Position numbers and translations under genes: made by a program. From NCBI GenBank assembly GCA_963817375.1, contig CAWFOB010000004.1, forward strand, positions 186,001 to 250,000: a stretch of DNA of 64,000 nucleotides. Direction: 5' to 3'. This document shows, one piece after another, positions 20,231 through 28,766 of this stretch. Position 1 is the stretch's first letter. Each line of letters begins with the position of its first letter. The notes beneath the pieces are model-generated. The model did not search any database and was not told where the DNA came from. It saw nothing but the letters and a program-made list of their open reading frames with translations. This DNA is from JACVRM01 sp963817375. GTDB lineage: Bacteria > Actinomycetota > Thermoleophilia > Gaiellales > Gaiellaceae.

Positions 20231-22613
20231 GGTTCGTGAAGCGGATCTCGACGGTCGTGCCGGCCGCGGCGTTCGCGCAGGCGCGCGTCGACTGCGGCGT
20301 GGCGCACGTCCGCACGGCACTCGCCGGATCGACCGCGATCAGCGGCGGCAGGATGAAACCCGAGGCCAGCGTTTCCGTGACCTCGACGGTCGAGTCGCCG
20401 GGGATGCCCGGCACGGTCGCGCAGTCGCCCGTGGAGACCGTCTGGGACACGGTCTGCCCGGTCGCGATCATGCGGACCGAGAACGAGAACGGCACGCCGT
20501 TGGCCACCCCGGCGCCCGCGACCTTGCAGAGGTGGAGCGATGCCGCGGCCGGCCCGATCTTGCTGTTCGTCGCCGTCACCTTCGTCCCGGTGCTGGACAC
20601 ATTGATGCAGGCGCGGCCGGCCGCCGGCGTCGGGCACGGGCGCTCCTCCTCGGCTGGGTCGACCCTCAGGACGGCGGTCTGGTCGGCCGGCACGGCCTCC
20701 GTGACCTCGAGCGTCGTGCTCACCGAGAGGTTCGGGATCGTGAAGCAGGCGCCCACCGCCACGGTGTACGGCTGCACCGGCCCGTTCGGCAGCGCGCGAA
20801 CGCCGAACGAGTACGTGCCGATGATCCCGGCGGTGCCGGCGACCTTGCAGATCTTGACGTCGGTCTTCGGGCCCGTCGGCGGCTTGCGGTCGGTGAAGGT
20901 CACGTGGGTGACCTGGCCGCCGCCGATGCGGGCGCACGCGCGGTTGGACTGCGGCGCCGCGCACGTCTGCAGCCACTGGATCGGCGTCACCTGGCGGTCG
21001 GAGACCTCGATCCCGGCCGGGACAGCCTCCGTCACCTCGACGGTCGCTCCGTCGGCGAACTGGCCTGCGAGAACGCACTGACCGGCAGGGACGACGACCG
21101 ACGCCGAAGCGTCCGTGGCCGTGTCGCGCACGGCGAACGTGAAGCCCGTCCCGGGCGCCACGCCGTCGCCGGCGACCTTGCAGACCTTCAGCTGCCCCTG
21201 CGGCACCGCGTTCGTGAACCGGACCTGGGTGGTCGCGCCGCCGGTGATCCGGGCGCAGATCCGGTTCGCCTGCGGCTGCGCGCAGATCGCCAGCCGGTCG
21301 GCCGGCAGCACCGCGCGCTCGGTCACGGCGCTCCCGCCGGCAGCGGTCTCCGTCACCTCCACGGCGGCGCCGTCGGCGAACGTGCCCGCGGACACGCACT
21401 GCCCGGCCGGGACGACGATGGCCGCGCCCGTGGCGGCAGCCGTGTCGCGAACGGCGAAGGTGAAGGCCATGCCCGGCGCGATCCCGGTGCCCGCGACCTT
21501 GCAGATCTCGAGCGTGCCGGTCGACGGGCCGGAGCCGTTGGTGAACGTCAGCGTGGTCAGCGTCCCGCCGGCTACGACCGCGCACAGACGTTCCGGGCGC
21601 GCCACGCCGCACGGGCGCATCGCATCGGCCGGGACGACGACCTTGCTCGTCACCTGCGTGCCGTCCGGCAGCGTCTCCGTGACCTCGATGACCGTCCCGT
21701 CGCCGAACTTCCCGGCCGGGATGCACTCGCCGGCGCGCACCACGACCTTCGTGATCGCGCCGGTGAAGGTGTCGCGGATCGTGAACGTGAAGCTCGTTCC
21801 GGGCGCGACCCCGGGCCCGGCGACCTTGCAGATCTGGACGTCACCGGGCTGCGCGGGGCGATCGCAGAAGATCACCCGCGTCGTGTCGCCCGCGGCGACG
21901 GCGACCGAGGCCGACGCCGTGCCGTTCGGCGTGCTGCGCCCGGCCGGCAGCGTGCGGATGCCGCAGAGCGCCGTCCCGGCGACGCCTCGCTCGCTGACCG
22001 TCACCCGGCCGGCCGTGACGTCGACTGGCTTCGAGCAGGCGGGCTGGTCGGCGCCGGGCGAAACGCGGATGCTCGTGCCCCTGCCTGCGACGTCGAAGGT
22101 GAACAGGCCTGTCAGGCCGCCCTGGGTCTCCTTGCAGACCTCGACTGAGCCCTTCGGCGCCGGGCGGTTGCAGAACACGACCGTCGACTCCGTCTCGGGC
22201 CCGCCCGCGGGCACGACGACGGAGGCGGTCGCGCCGTTCACCCAGGCGAGCCGCCCGGGCTGGATCGTCCGGACGCCGCAGACCTCGGTGTTCGCCACCG
22301 GCTTCTCCGTCACGTTCACCTGTCCCGCCGGCACCTGCTGGCCAGGCGTGCAGACGGGCTGCGTCGAGCCGTTCGCGACGGTGACCCGCGCCGTCCGGCC
22401 CGCGAACGTGAAGTCGAAGCTGCCGGTCAGGCCACCCTGCGTCTCCTTGCAGAGCTCCATGTAGCCCCGCGGTGCCTCGTTGGCGCTCGGCGTCGGCGCG
22501 GCCAGCGTGAGGCTGGCGACCGCGAGCAGGCCGAGCAGCACGATGCGGAATCGCGATCTCGACCCGCCTCGTCGGAACGGCGGGTCATGGTGGTTGCCTA
22601 GGCCCCGCGCCAC
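20217..22613 (-). CDS. Large secreted surface protein with seven tandem Cys-containing repeats (prealbumin-like/SpaA-type)
   Basis: A 798-residue protein. After a basic N terminus a signal segment (VLLGLLAVASLTLAAPTPSA) precedes seven repeats of about 90-120 residues. Each begins with a CK motif (ELCKETQGG, EVCKETQGG, then four or five of the form ICKVAGxG), contains PAGxCxxAGxFxDGxxVEVTE, a Cys-Pro/Arg-x-CA pair and ends xxVxFTN. This resembles SpaA/prealbumin-like beta-sandwich repeats of surface adhesins. There is no LPxTG motif and no C-terminal membrane helix, so anchoring is unclear. The first two repeats are shorter and form a subtype. The GTG start at 22613 is the first in frame; a start closer to the signal segment is possible. 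Coupled to the downstream secreted protein. Confidence 0.8.
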   Translation of the reverse strand: MARGLGNHHDPPFRRGGSRSRFRIVLLGLLAVASLTLAAPTPSANEAPRGYMELCKETQGGLTGSFDFTFAGRTARVTVANGSTQPVCTPGQQVPAGQVNVTEKPVANTEVCGVRTIQPGRLAWVNGATASVVVPAGGPETESTVVFCNRPAPKGSVEVCKETQGGLTGLFTFDVAGRGTSIRVSPGADQPACSKPVDVTAGRVTVSERGVAGTALCGIRTLPAGRSTPNGTASASVAVAAGDTTRVIFCDRPAQPGDVQICKVAGPGVAPGTSFTFTIRDTFTGAITKVVVRAGECIPAGKFGDGTVIEVTETLPDGTQVTSKVVVPADAMRPCGVARPERLCAVVAGGTLTTLTFTNGSGPSTGTLEICKVAGTGIAPGMAFTFAVRDTAAATGAAIVVPAGQCVSAGTFADGAAVEVTETAAGGSAVTERAVLPADRLAICAQPQANRICARITGGATTQVRFTNAVPQGQLKVCKVAGDGVAPGTGFTFAVRDTATDASASVVVPAGQCVLAGQFADGATVEVTEAVPAGIEVSDRQVTPIQWLQTCAAPQSNRACARIGGGQVTHVTFTDRKPPTGPKTDVKICKVAGTAGIIGTYSFGVRALPNGPVQPYTVAVGACFTIPNLSVSTTLEVTEAVPADQTAVLRVDPAEEERPCPTPAAGRACINVSSTGTKVTATNSKIGPAAASLHLCKVAGAGVANGVPFSFSVRMIATGQTVSQTVSTGDCATVPGIPGDSTVEVTETLASGFILPPLIAVDPASAVRTCATPQSTRACANAAAGTTVEIRFTNRVPG
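20230..22470 (-). repeat. Seven-fold tandem domain repeat within the surface protein gene
   Basis: Direct repeat units of roughly 270-370 bp, recognisable in protein by the recurring CK motif and the closing FTN/FCNRP. They are diverged at the DNA level, so ancient duplication rather than a recent slip. Two N-terminal units (CKETQGGLTG type) and five C-terminal units (CKVAG type). Confidence 0.75.
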
Positions 22614-22732
22614 GGCCCAACGACGCTAGCGGCCTCGCCGGACGGCCTCGGGAACTTGACATAACTCGTGCGCTTTATCGGCGTGCAAATCGAAATGGAA
22701 CTCTCCTCTTGAATCTCCATGTTTCTCGGGGT

Positions 22733-22763
22733 ACTATCGGCACCGCCGTCAGTCCCCGATAGT
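22733..22763. promoter_or_regulatory. Inverted repeat in the divergent region between the surface protein and the histidine kinase
   Basis: ACTATCGG and CCGATAGT form a perfect 8-bp inverted repeat with a 15-base spacer, inside a region of clearly lower G+C (about 22660-22790) that must hold promoters for both directions. It could be an operator or an RNA stem. Confidence 0.4.
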
Positions 22764-22879
22764 TCCACTTTGACGTGGAGCGTCTTGCCCGAGTCCGCCA
22801 GCTCGGATGCCCCTCCGGCCACGCGCCGAGGCGTCTCGCGTTCGCGTTCACGGGTTGGACGTGAAGAAAGGCCGCCTCG

Positions 22880-24298
22880 ATGTCGAGCTTGCTGGAGCCT
22901 CTCGATTTTCTCGCCTTCGACGCCGGGCGTCCGAGCACGGTCGATATCGCGCGGGATACCGTTTTGCGCTTTTCACCCGGCGATTGGGACGGCAATGAGA
23001 TCGTCGATACGGCCGTCCAGCGCGCGGAGAGCCTCGAGAACGAGCGCGACGCCGCGCTTGCATGTGCCGGGGAACTGGTTGCGGCACTCGCGGTCGAGCG
23101 GCCCTGGCAGCCCGGCGCGATCAGCCATGTCGTCACGCACGTCGCCGAGGCCACACGCGTGCCTGAGGAGGAGATCCGGCTCGCGCTCTTCCGGGAAGCG
23201 CTTGGCGACCCGCGCCTCCAGAGCCTCCCGCCGGGGCTCTCGATCCAGACGTCGCTCCGCCTCCTGCTCGCCTTCGCTCCCGTCGCCGCGGCCTCGTTCT
23301 GGGTCGTGAACCCGGCGAACTCCGTGCGCTGCGCCGTCCGCATCGGCGCGGGCGCGCGGCGGATGCGCACCGCAGCCGAGGAGGCCGTCCGCTCGGGGTC
23401 CGCGGTCAGAGGCGAGGCGACCGCGACCGCTGTCCGGCGCTGGCAGCACGTGAGCGGCGTGGTCGCCGCGCACGCGCCGGACGCGCACATGCTCGAGGCA
23501 GCGACGTACGTACGCGAGACGGCGCGGATGCTCGGGCCGGCGGTCGAGCGCGAGTCGGTGCTCGACCGGGGCACCTCGCGGGAGCGTTCGCTCGTGGCGG
23601 CGGGCGAACGCCGGCTCGCACGCCTCGGCTACGACCTCCACGACGGGCCGCTCCAGGACGCCGGCGCCGCGCGGCGCGAGCTGTTCCTCCTCCGCGACGA
23701 GCTCGCCCGGCTGCTGGGCGCGGCCCCGGAGGCGGACGCCGCGCGGGCGCACCTCGAGCGGCTCGAGGAGATGGTCACGGGCGGCGAGCTGCGGCTTCGC
23801 CAGCTGGCACAGTCGGCCGAGTCGCCGGCGATCCTCTCGCGCCCGCTCCGGACGTCGCTGGAGGCCGAGATCACGAGCTTCGTCGCGGCGAGCGACATCG
23901 AGGTCGACGTGCGGCTCGAGGGCGACCTCGACTCGCTCACGGGCTCGCAGCGCATCGCGCTGGTACGCATCGTCCAGGAGGCGCTGAGCAACATCCGCGA
24001 GCACAGCGGGGCGGCACGGGTGCGCCTCTCCGTCGTGCGGACGAACGGCGCCGTCCGGGCCGAGATCGATGACGACGGGCGCGGGTTCGAGCTCGAGCGC
24101 ACGCTCGTCCGCGCCGCCAAGCGCGGCCGCATGGGCCTCGTCGGCATGAGCGAGCGCGCGCTGCTTCTCGGCGGCGCGTTCGACGTGCACAGCGCCCCCG
24201 GCGGCCCGACGCGAATCGCGGTGACGCTTCCCGAGTGGCGGCCGCTCGACGCGGCGAACGCCGACCAGCCCTCAGAAGAAAACGTGCTCTGGGCCTAG
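22880..24298 (+). CDS. Sensor histidine kinase, NarL-partner type (HisKA_3 + HATPase)
   Basis: A 472-residue soluble kinase with no membrane helix. Residues 1-230 form a sensor part of unknown type, with a possible GAF-like segment (SFWVVNPANSVRCAVRIG). The HisKA_3 dimerisation helix carries the phospho-accepting His254 in RLGYDLHDGPLQDAGAAR. The ATPase domain shows the N box IVQEALSNIREHSGAARV, DDDGRGF (G1) and GLVGMSERALLLGG (G2). The response regulator follows after 20 bases, so this is a two-component pair. It sits just upstream of the Tad pilus genes and may control them. The ligand is not predictable from sequence. Confidence 0.9.
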   Translation: MSSLLEPLDFLAFDAGRPSTVDIARDTVLRFSPGDWDGNEIVDTAVQRAESLENERDAALACAGELVAALAVERPWQPGAISHVVTHVAEATRVPEEEIRLALFREALGDPRLQSLPPGLSIQTSLRLLLAFAPVAAASFWVVNPANSVRCAVRIGAGARRMRTAAEEAVRSGSAVRGEATATAVRRWQHVSGVVAAHAPDAHMLEAATYVRETARMLGPAVERESVLDRGTSRERSLVAAGERRLARLGYDLHDGPLQDAGAARRELFLLRDELARLLGAAPEADAARAHLERLEEMVTGGELRLRQLAQSAESPAILSRPLRTSLEAEITSFVAASDIEVDVRLEGDLDSLTGSQRIALVRIVQEALSNIREHSGAARVRLSVVRTNGAVRAEIDDDGRGFELERTLVRAAKRGRMGLVGMSERALLLGGAFDVHSAPGGPTRIAVTLPEWRPLDAANADQPSEENVLWA

Positions 24299-24318
24299 CC
24301 CGCAACGAAAGGACAGCC

Positions 24319-24930
24319 ATGAAAGTGCTCCTCGCCGACGACCACCGCCTCACCCTCGAGGGCGTCCGCCGGGCGCTCGAGAGCGCAGACGACATCGAGG
24401 TCGTGGGCGCGGCGACGGACGGAAGCCAGGTCCTGCCGCTGATCGGGCGCACGAATCCCGACGTCGTCCTGCTCGACATCCGCATGCCGCAGCTCGACGG
24501 GCTCGCCTGCCTCGACCGCATCCGCGAGCGCTACCCGAAGGTGAAGGCGGTCGCGTTCTCGGCCTTCGACGACCCGGCGCACATCGACGCTGCCCTCCGG
24601 CGGGGCGCGTGCGGCTACATCGTCAAGACGATCGACCCGCGCGACCTGCCGTCAGCGCTCCGCCAGGCGGTCGAGGGCACCTTCTACTACGTGCTCTCGA
24701 ACGGCGGCGACACGAGCGCGCTGAAGGCGAGCGGGCTCACGGAGCGCGAGATCCTGATCCTCAAGGAGGTCGCAGCCGGCCTCTCGAACGACGCCATCGG
24801 CCGCAAGCTCTGGCTCAGCGAGCAGACGGTCAAGTTCCACCTGCACAAGGTCTACCGCAAGCTCGGCGTGGCCAATCGCACCGAGGCGGCGCGCTACGCG
24901 TACGAGCACGGCTTGCTCGGGAGTGCGTAG
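24319..24930 (+). CDS. NarL/LuxR-family response regulator
   Basis: A 204-residue DNA-binding regulator paired with the preceding kinase. Receiver domain 1-120 with acidic pair (LLADDHRL), phosphoacceptor D53 in VVLLDIRMPQLDG, and YIVKTIDPRDL. LuxR-type HTH at about 140-200: LTEREILILKEVAAGLSNDA and LWLSEQTVKFHLHKVYRKLG. ATG chosen for GAAAGGA upstream and the canonical start MKVLLADDH. Probably acts on the pilus genes downstream or on the divergent surface protein gene; this is context only. Confidence 0.93.
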   Translation: MKVLLADDHRLTLEGVRRALESADDIEVVGAATDGSQVLPLIGRTNPDVVLLDIRMPQLDGLACLDRIRERYPKVKAVAFSAFDDPAHIDAALRRGACGYIVKTIDPRDLPSALRQAVEGTFYYVLSNGGDTSALKASGLTEREILILKEVAAGLSNDAIGRKLWLSEQTVKFHLHKVYRKLGVANRTEAARYAYEHGLLGSA

Positions 24931-25008
24931 CCATCGCTATCCCTCCGGTAGCGCAGCACTGACCGTTCGGCGGTCGTCGCCGCACGCGCGCCGTGGTCTG
25001 CTTCGACC

Positions 25009-25401
25009 ATGGCCATCGCGGTGGGTCGGGAGGAGAACGTCCGTGTGCTGCGGCCGATCCGGGTGCTCGTGGTCTCACGGGACCGGCCGTTCGTGGCCAT
25101 GGCGAAGTTCCTGCTCGCCCGGGACGGTCTCGAGGCGCAGTCGTCGAACCGGCCGGGCGACCTCTTCGAGCTCTTGCGGCAGCGGGTCGACGTCGTCGTG
25201 ATCGACGCGACCGCCTCCCTGGCGAACGCCGCGAGCGCCGCGGCGGAGCTCGAGGCGCTGTATCCCGGAATCGGCGTCATCGTCGTCTGCGACGAGCGCG
25301 GGCCGCAGGCGCGCGCGCTGCCGGTGCTGCCGAAGTGGGCGGCGCTGGAAGAGCTTGGCGACGCGGTCCGGCGCGCGTACCTGAGGCTGAGCCCGGCGTG
25401 A
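25009..25401 (+). CDS. Receiver-like protein of the pilus cluster (degenerate phosphoacceptor)
   Basis: A 130-residue protein with the fold pattern of a CheY-like domain: RVLVVSRDRPFVAMAKFLL at strand 1/helix 1 and VDVVVIDATASLANAASAA where the phosphoacceptor would be. The usual acidic pair in strand 1 is missing (SRD), so phosphorylation is doubtful. It resembles the N-terminal pseudo-receiver of CpaE/TadZ. Its stop overlaps the GTG of the prepilin peptidase, linking it to the Tad operon, perhaps for localisation or assembly control. The start may instead be a GTG at 25021. Confidence 0.6.
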   Translation: MAIAVGREENVRVLRPIRVLVVSRDRPFVAMAKFLLARDGLEAQSSNRPGDLFELLRQRVDVVVIDATASLANAASAAAELEALYPGIGVIVVCDERGPQARALPVLPKWAALEELGDAVRRAYLRLSPA

Positions 25402-25853
25402 CGCACGCCGCCGTCGCCGCAGCGCTGCTGGTCGTCATGGCCGTCCTGGCCGTGATCGACGTCCGCCGCCGGATCCTCCCGAACCGCATCGTCCTGCCGG
25501 CCACGGCGGCCGTGCTCACGGCGCAGCTCGTCTTCTTCCCGGAGCATGCGCTCGCCTGGGTGCTGGGCGCCCTGCTCGCGGCGCTCTGCCTCCTCGTCCT
25601 GCACGTCGCGTACCCGCCCGGCATGGGCATGGGCGACGTGAAGGTCGCGCTCCTGCTCGGCGCCGCTCTCGGCGCCGCGGTCTCGGTGGCGCTCGTCGTG
25701 GCCGTGCTGGCCTCCGCGCTCGCGGCGGTGGTCGTGCTGGCGGTGCGCGGCCCGCGGTCGACGCTGCCCTTCGGGCCGTTTCTGGCGCTCGGCGCCGCGG
25801 TAGCAGTGTTCGCCGGCGAACCGCTCCTCCACGCCTACCTGTCCACGGTCTAG
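25398..25853 (+). CDS. Prepilin peptidase, A24 family (CpaA/TadV)
   Basis: Integral membrane aspartic protease that cleaves Flp and TadE/F prepilins. 151 residues with about four to five hydrophobic helices. The first active Asp lies in AVIDVRRRILPNRI and the second in GMGMGDVKVALLLG (GxGD motif). It lacks the N-terminal methylase domain, as do TadV proteins. The GTG start overlaps the upstream stop by four bases. It is followed by a leader and the Flp pilin gene. Confidence 0.88.
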   Translation: MTHAAVAAALLVVMAVLAVIDVRRRILPNRIVLPATAAVLTAQLVFFPEHALAWVLGALLAALCLLVLHVAYPPGMGMGDVKVALLLGAALGAAVSVALVVAVLASALAAVVVLAVRGPRSTLPFGPFLALGAAVAVFAGEPLLHAYLSTV

Positions 25854-25913
25854 GAATCCGCGGAGGCGGGTCCCCCGCCGCAGCGACGTGCGCGCGAAGT
25901 CGCGTCTACTGCT

Positions 25914-25976
25914 CTATCTCCGGCGGAAAATCGTCACTGGCGAGCGGAGCGAGCCGGATTTATCGCCGAAAGATAG
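25914..25976 (+). promoter_or_regulatory. Structured 5' region upstream of the Flp pilin gene
   Basis: CTATCT (25914-25919) pairs with AGATAG (25971-25976), with a GGCG/CGCC extension. Inside, ATC/GAT and GGC/GCC complementary segments allow a second nested stem. The region 25854-26085 has no other gene and is less G+C rich near its end. It could be a 5' UTR element or part of the promoter; no known riboswitch consensus fits. Confidence 0.35.
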
Positions 25977-26085
25977 CGGGGACTACCCGTTCAGTAGGCG
26001 AAACCTCCGCCGCGAATTTGCAGACTCGTTCTTGCGTGAGAAACGTCGGCAGATATCTGTCGAGATCAACAAGGAGGTGAGCCGG

Positions 26086-26259
26086 GTGAATCGCATCTTC
26101 AACTTCTTCTTCCTTCGCCTTCAGCGGGAAGAGGGGCAGACGATGGCGGAGTACGGCGTCGTCCTGGCCGTGATCACGGTCGCGCTCGTCGGGGCGTTCG
26201 CACTGCTGTCCGGGAAGATCAACACGGCGATCAACAACGTGGCCAACGTCATCAAGTAG
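26086..26259 (+). CDS. Flp/Fap-type pilin (major Tad pilus subunit)
   Basis: A 57-residue prepilin. The class III leader ends in REEG, cleavage expected before QTMAEYGVV (Glu at mature position +5), followed by a single hydrophobic helix LAVITVALVGAFALLSGKI and a short polar tail. The GTG is chosen because AAGGAGGTGAG lies eight bases upstream, one of the strongest ribosome sites in the window, fitting a highly made subunit; a longer upstream extension in frame is not pilin-like. A large hairpin follows the gene and may limit read-through. Confidence 0.92.
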   Translation: MNRIFNFFFLRLQREEGQTMAEYGVVLAVITVALVGAFALLSGKINTAINNVANVIK

Positions 26260-26267
26260 ATCGCCCT

Positions 26268-26307
26268 GGAACGGCGGGCCCCCGCTCCCGCAGGGGCCCA
26301 CCGTTCC
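26268..26307 (+). terminator. Strong hairpin downstream of the Flp pilin gene
   Basis: GGAACGGCGGGCCCC pairs with GGGGCCCACCGTTCC (14 pairs, one mismatch) around a ten-base loop. No T-run follows, so termination may be partial or the stem may protect the pilin mRNA 3' end. It separates the highly expressed pilin from the assembly genes. Confidence 0.6.
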
Positions 26308-26328
26308 GGCCACTCACCCATTTCAGCC

Positions 26329-26721
26329 ATGACCAGACGACTCAAATTCCGCAGCGAAAAAGGGCAATCGATGACCGAGTTCGCGCTCGTGCTCCCGGTG
26401 CTCGCGATGCTGCTGTTCGCGATCTTCCAGTTCGGGATCGTCTTCTACAACTACGTCCAGATCACAGACGCCACCCGGGCCGGCGCCCGAAAGGCCGCGG
26501 TCAGCCGCGACCTGCCCGACCCCGCCGCGTCCGCCACCGCCAGCGTGCGCTCCTCCGCGAGCGGGCTGGACCAGAGCAACCTCGACGTCACGGTCAGCTC
26601 GAGCTTCACGCGAGGCTCCGACGTCACCGTCACGACGTCGTACCCCTACTCGATCAGCCTGCTCGGCCTTGTCATCAAGTCGGGCCGGATGACCAGCACG
26701 ACCACGGAGCGCGTCGAGTGA
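26329..26721 (+). CDS. TadE-like minor pilin/pseudopilin
   Basis: 130 residues. N-terminal EKGQSMTEFALVLPVLAMLL is the TadE signature (class III cleavage after Gly, Glu near +5, then a hydrophobic helix LLFAIFQFGIVFYNYV). The rest is a Ser/Thr-rich beta domain exposed outside (TVSSSFTRGSDVTVTTSYPY). Processed by the A24 peptidase upstream. ATG start, 69 bases after the pilin stop. Confidence 0.88.
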   Translation: MTRRLKFRSEKGQSMTEFALVLPVLAMLLFAIFQFGIVFYNYVQITDATRAGARKAAVSRDLPDPAASATASVRSSASGLDQSNLDVTVSSSFTRGSDVTVTTSYPYSISLLGLVIKSGRMTSTTTERVE

Positions 26722-26761
26722 CGCGCGCCTGCCAATCGAACCCGCGATCGGAGAAGACGAG

Positions 26762-27556
26762 ATGAATTCCTACCGCGCTCGCAACACCGCCATCGCAGGC
26801 GCGCTCGCCGCTGTCGCAGTCCTGCTCACGTTGGCGTACGTCCGCAATGTCAGGAACGACGCCCAGCAGGGCAGCTCGCTCGTGCGCGTCATGGTCGCCG
26901 TGCGCGACATCGTCGCCGGGACGCCCGGCAACGACGCCGCGCTGTCGCCGCGCGAGGTGCCGCGGCGCGCGGTGGTGCCGGGCGCGATCACGAACAAGGG
27001 CGAGGTCTCCGGGCTCGTCGCCGCCGACCAGATCTACGCCGGCGAGCAGGTGACGACGCTGCGCTTCGTCCCCGCCGCCGAGCAGGGCATCGTCGGCGAG
27101 CTGAAGGGCAACCAGCGCGCACTCCAGGTGCCGGGCGACCAGAACCAGCTGCTCGCGGGCACCCTGAAGGCCGACGACCGCATCGACGTCGTCGCCTCGG
27201 TCAAGTACCGCGTGCGCGACTCGAGCGGCGGCGCCGCCGGCGCGGACATCGACCGCACCGCAAGCCGCATCGTCCTGCGCGACCTGCGCGTTCTTCAGGC
27301 GCCGAGCGCTCCGACGAGCGACAGCACGCTCGGGAGCAACAACTCGTACAACGCGATTCTCGCGGTCACGGACGCCCAGGCGCAGAAGCTCTTCTACGTC
27401 ATGAAGAACGCCGACTGGTCGTTCCAGCTCCGGCCGAAGAACCACCCGAAGGACAGCCCGGAGAGCGTCGACACGCTCGAGTCCATCCTCGGCGACGGCC
27501 TCAAGCCCGGCCAGCAGGCGCAGCTCACCGGCGGCTGGTCGAGGGGGAACCAGTGA
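26762..27556 (+). CDS. Flp pilus assembly protein CpaB/RcpC
   Basis: 264 residues. One N-terminal membrane helix (TAIAGALAAVAVLLTLAYV) then an SAF-like domain (VRVMVAVRDIVAGTPGNDAALSPREVPRRA... beginning) and the RcpC region with VPGDQNQLLAGTLKADDRID and ILAVTDAQAQKLFYVMKNA. Extracytoplasmic; in Tad systems it is thought to bind peptidoglycan or support the pore. The GTG of the next gene overlaps its stop. Confidence 0.87.
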   Translation: MNSYRARNTAIAGALAAVAVLLTLAYVRNVRNDAQQGSSLVRVMVAVRDIVAGTPGNDAALSPREVPRRAVVPGAITNKGEVSGLVAADQIYAGEQVTTLRFVPAAEQGIVGELKGNQRALQVPGDQNQLLAGTLKADDRIDVVASVKYRVRDSSGGAAGADIDRTASRIVLRDLRVLQAPSAPTSDSTLGSNNSYNAILAVTDAQAQKLFYVMKNADWSFQLRPKNHPKDSPESVDTLESILGDGLKPGQQAQLTGGWSRGNQ

Positions 27557-28764
27557 CCTCCCTCGAGACATACACGCCGCAGACTGCGCCCGAGCGCCGC
27601 CCGGCTTGTCATGACCGGGAGCTGCGACGGCCTCGCCGAGCTGCGCGAGTCGCTCGCCGCCCACCCCGAGCTCGACCTGCGCGGGTGGTGCGAGGACATC
27701 GAGGAGGCCGCCGGCCTGCTCGGACGCGGCCCCGCCGCCGTCCTGCACGCGAACGCCGACCCGGAGACGCTGGACGCCGAGCTCGAGGCGATCCGCGTCT
27801 ACACGGACGCGCCGGTCGTGCTGCTGACCGACACCGCGCCGCTGCCCGATGCGGACGTCGCCGCGGCGATGCTCCTGCCCGACGACATCGACCAGGTCGC
27901 GCACGTCGTCGCCGGCCTCCGCGGCGGCTCGGAGCCCGGCGACGCGACCGCGACGCAGAACCGCTTCTTCACGGTGTTCTCGCCGAAGGGCGGCACGGGC
28001 AAGTCCGTGATCGCGACGAACCTCGGCGTCGCGCTCGCGCTGAACGGCGTCTCGACGCTGCTCGTCGACCTCGGCCTCGAGCTCGGCGACGACGCGCTGA
28101 TGCTGGGCGCCGACCCGCGGCGGACGATCTACGACCTCGTCGCCGCGCCCGGCGCGCTCGACGAGGAGAAGCTGCGCGGCTACGCCACGCGGCACGCGAG
28201 CGGGCTCGACGTCCTCCCCGCCCCGCTCCGGCCGCGAGCAGGCCGAGCTGGTCACCGAGGAGAAGGTCGCCCGGATCCTCGACGTCGCGAAGGACGCGTA
28301 CGACGCGGTCGTGGTCGACACGCCGGCATCGTTCCACGGGACGGTGCTCGCCGCCGTCGACCGGACGCGACGCGCTGCTCGTGGTCTGCGAGCTGGACAT
28401 GGCGACGCTCAAGAACGTCCGGGTCACGCTCGAGACGCTCCAGCTCCTGCGCGTCCCGGAGGAGCGGATCTCGCTCGTGCTGAACCAGCCGAGCCCGACG
28501 CGCGCGATGAAGCGCAGCGAGCTGGAGGCCGCCCTCGGCTCGCGCGTGCGGTTCGAGGTTCCCTACGACGCCGAGGTCCCGGCCTCGATCGGGCTCGGCA
28601 AGCCGCTCGTCCTCTCCGGCGGCGGGTTCGCGAAGGCCGTCTCGAAGATGGCCGGGGAGCTCGTCCCGCGGCGGTCGAAGCGGGCCTGGTCGATCGGCGC
28701 CGAGCCGCGCAACGGCACCGGCGACAACGGCAAGCAGCGGCGCTGGCCGCTGCGGAAGGGCTAG
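27553..28764 (+). CDS. TadZ/CpaE-like P-loop ATPase (frameshifted)
   Basis: Cytosolic MinD/ParA-like protein that places the Tad machine. After a short N-terminal tail there is a pseudo-receiver (VMTGSCDGLAELRESLAAH), then the deviant Walker A FSPKGGTGKSVIATNLGVA, switch I region LLVDLGLELGDDALML and VVVDTPASFHG (Walker B). The C-terminal part NVRVTLETLQLLRVPEE and LVLNQPSPTRAMKRSELE is typical. Frame changes near 27597, 28226 and 28367 are each repaired by dropping one base. If the first shift is real, translation could start at ATG 27611. The stop lies two bases before the tadA ATG. Confidence 0.88.
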   Translation: MTSLETYTPQTAPERRPACHDRELRRPRRAARVARRPPRARPARVVRGHRGGRRPARTRPRRRPARERRPGDAGRRARGDPRLHGRAGRAADRHRAAARCGRRRGDAPARRHRPGRARRRRPPRRLGARRRDRDAEPLLHGVLAEGRHGQVRDRDEPRRRARAERRLDAARRPRPRARRRRADAGRRPAADDLRPRRRARRARRGEAARLRHAARERARRPPRPAPAASRPSWSPRRRSPGSSTSRRTRTTRSWSTRRHRSTGRCSPPSTGRDALLVVCELDMATLKNVRVTLETLQLLRVPEERISLVLNQPSPTRAMKRSELEAALGSRVRFEVPYDAEVPASIGLGKPLVLSGGGFAKAVSKMAGELVPRRSKRAWSIGAEPRNGTGDNGKQRRWPLRKG

Positions 28765-28766
28765 CC

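Noticed and set aside
25930..26000. Possible c-di-GMP (GEMM-I) riboswitch in the pilin leader
   Set aside because: Short similarities (GATAGCGGGGACTACC) only; the GNRA-tetraloop/receptor arrangement and conserved core are absent.
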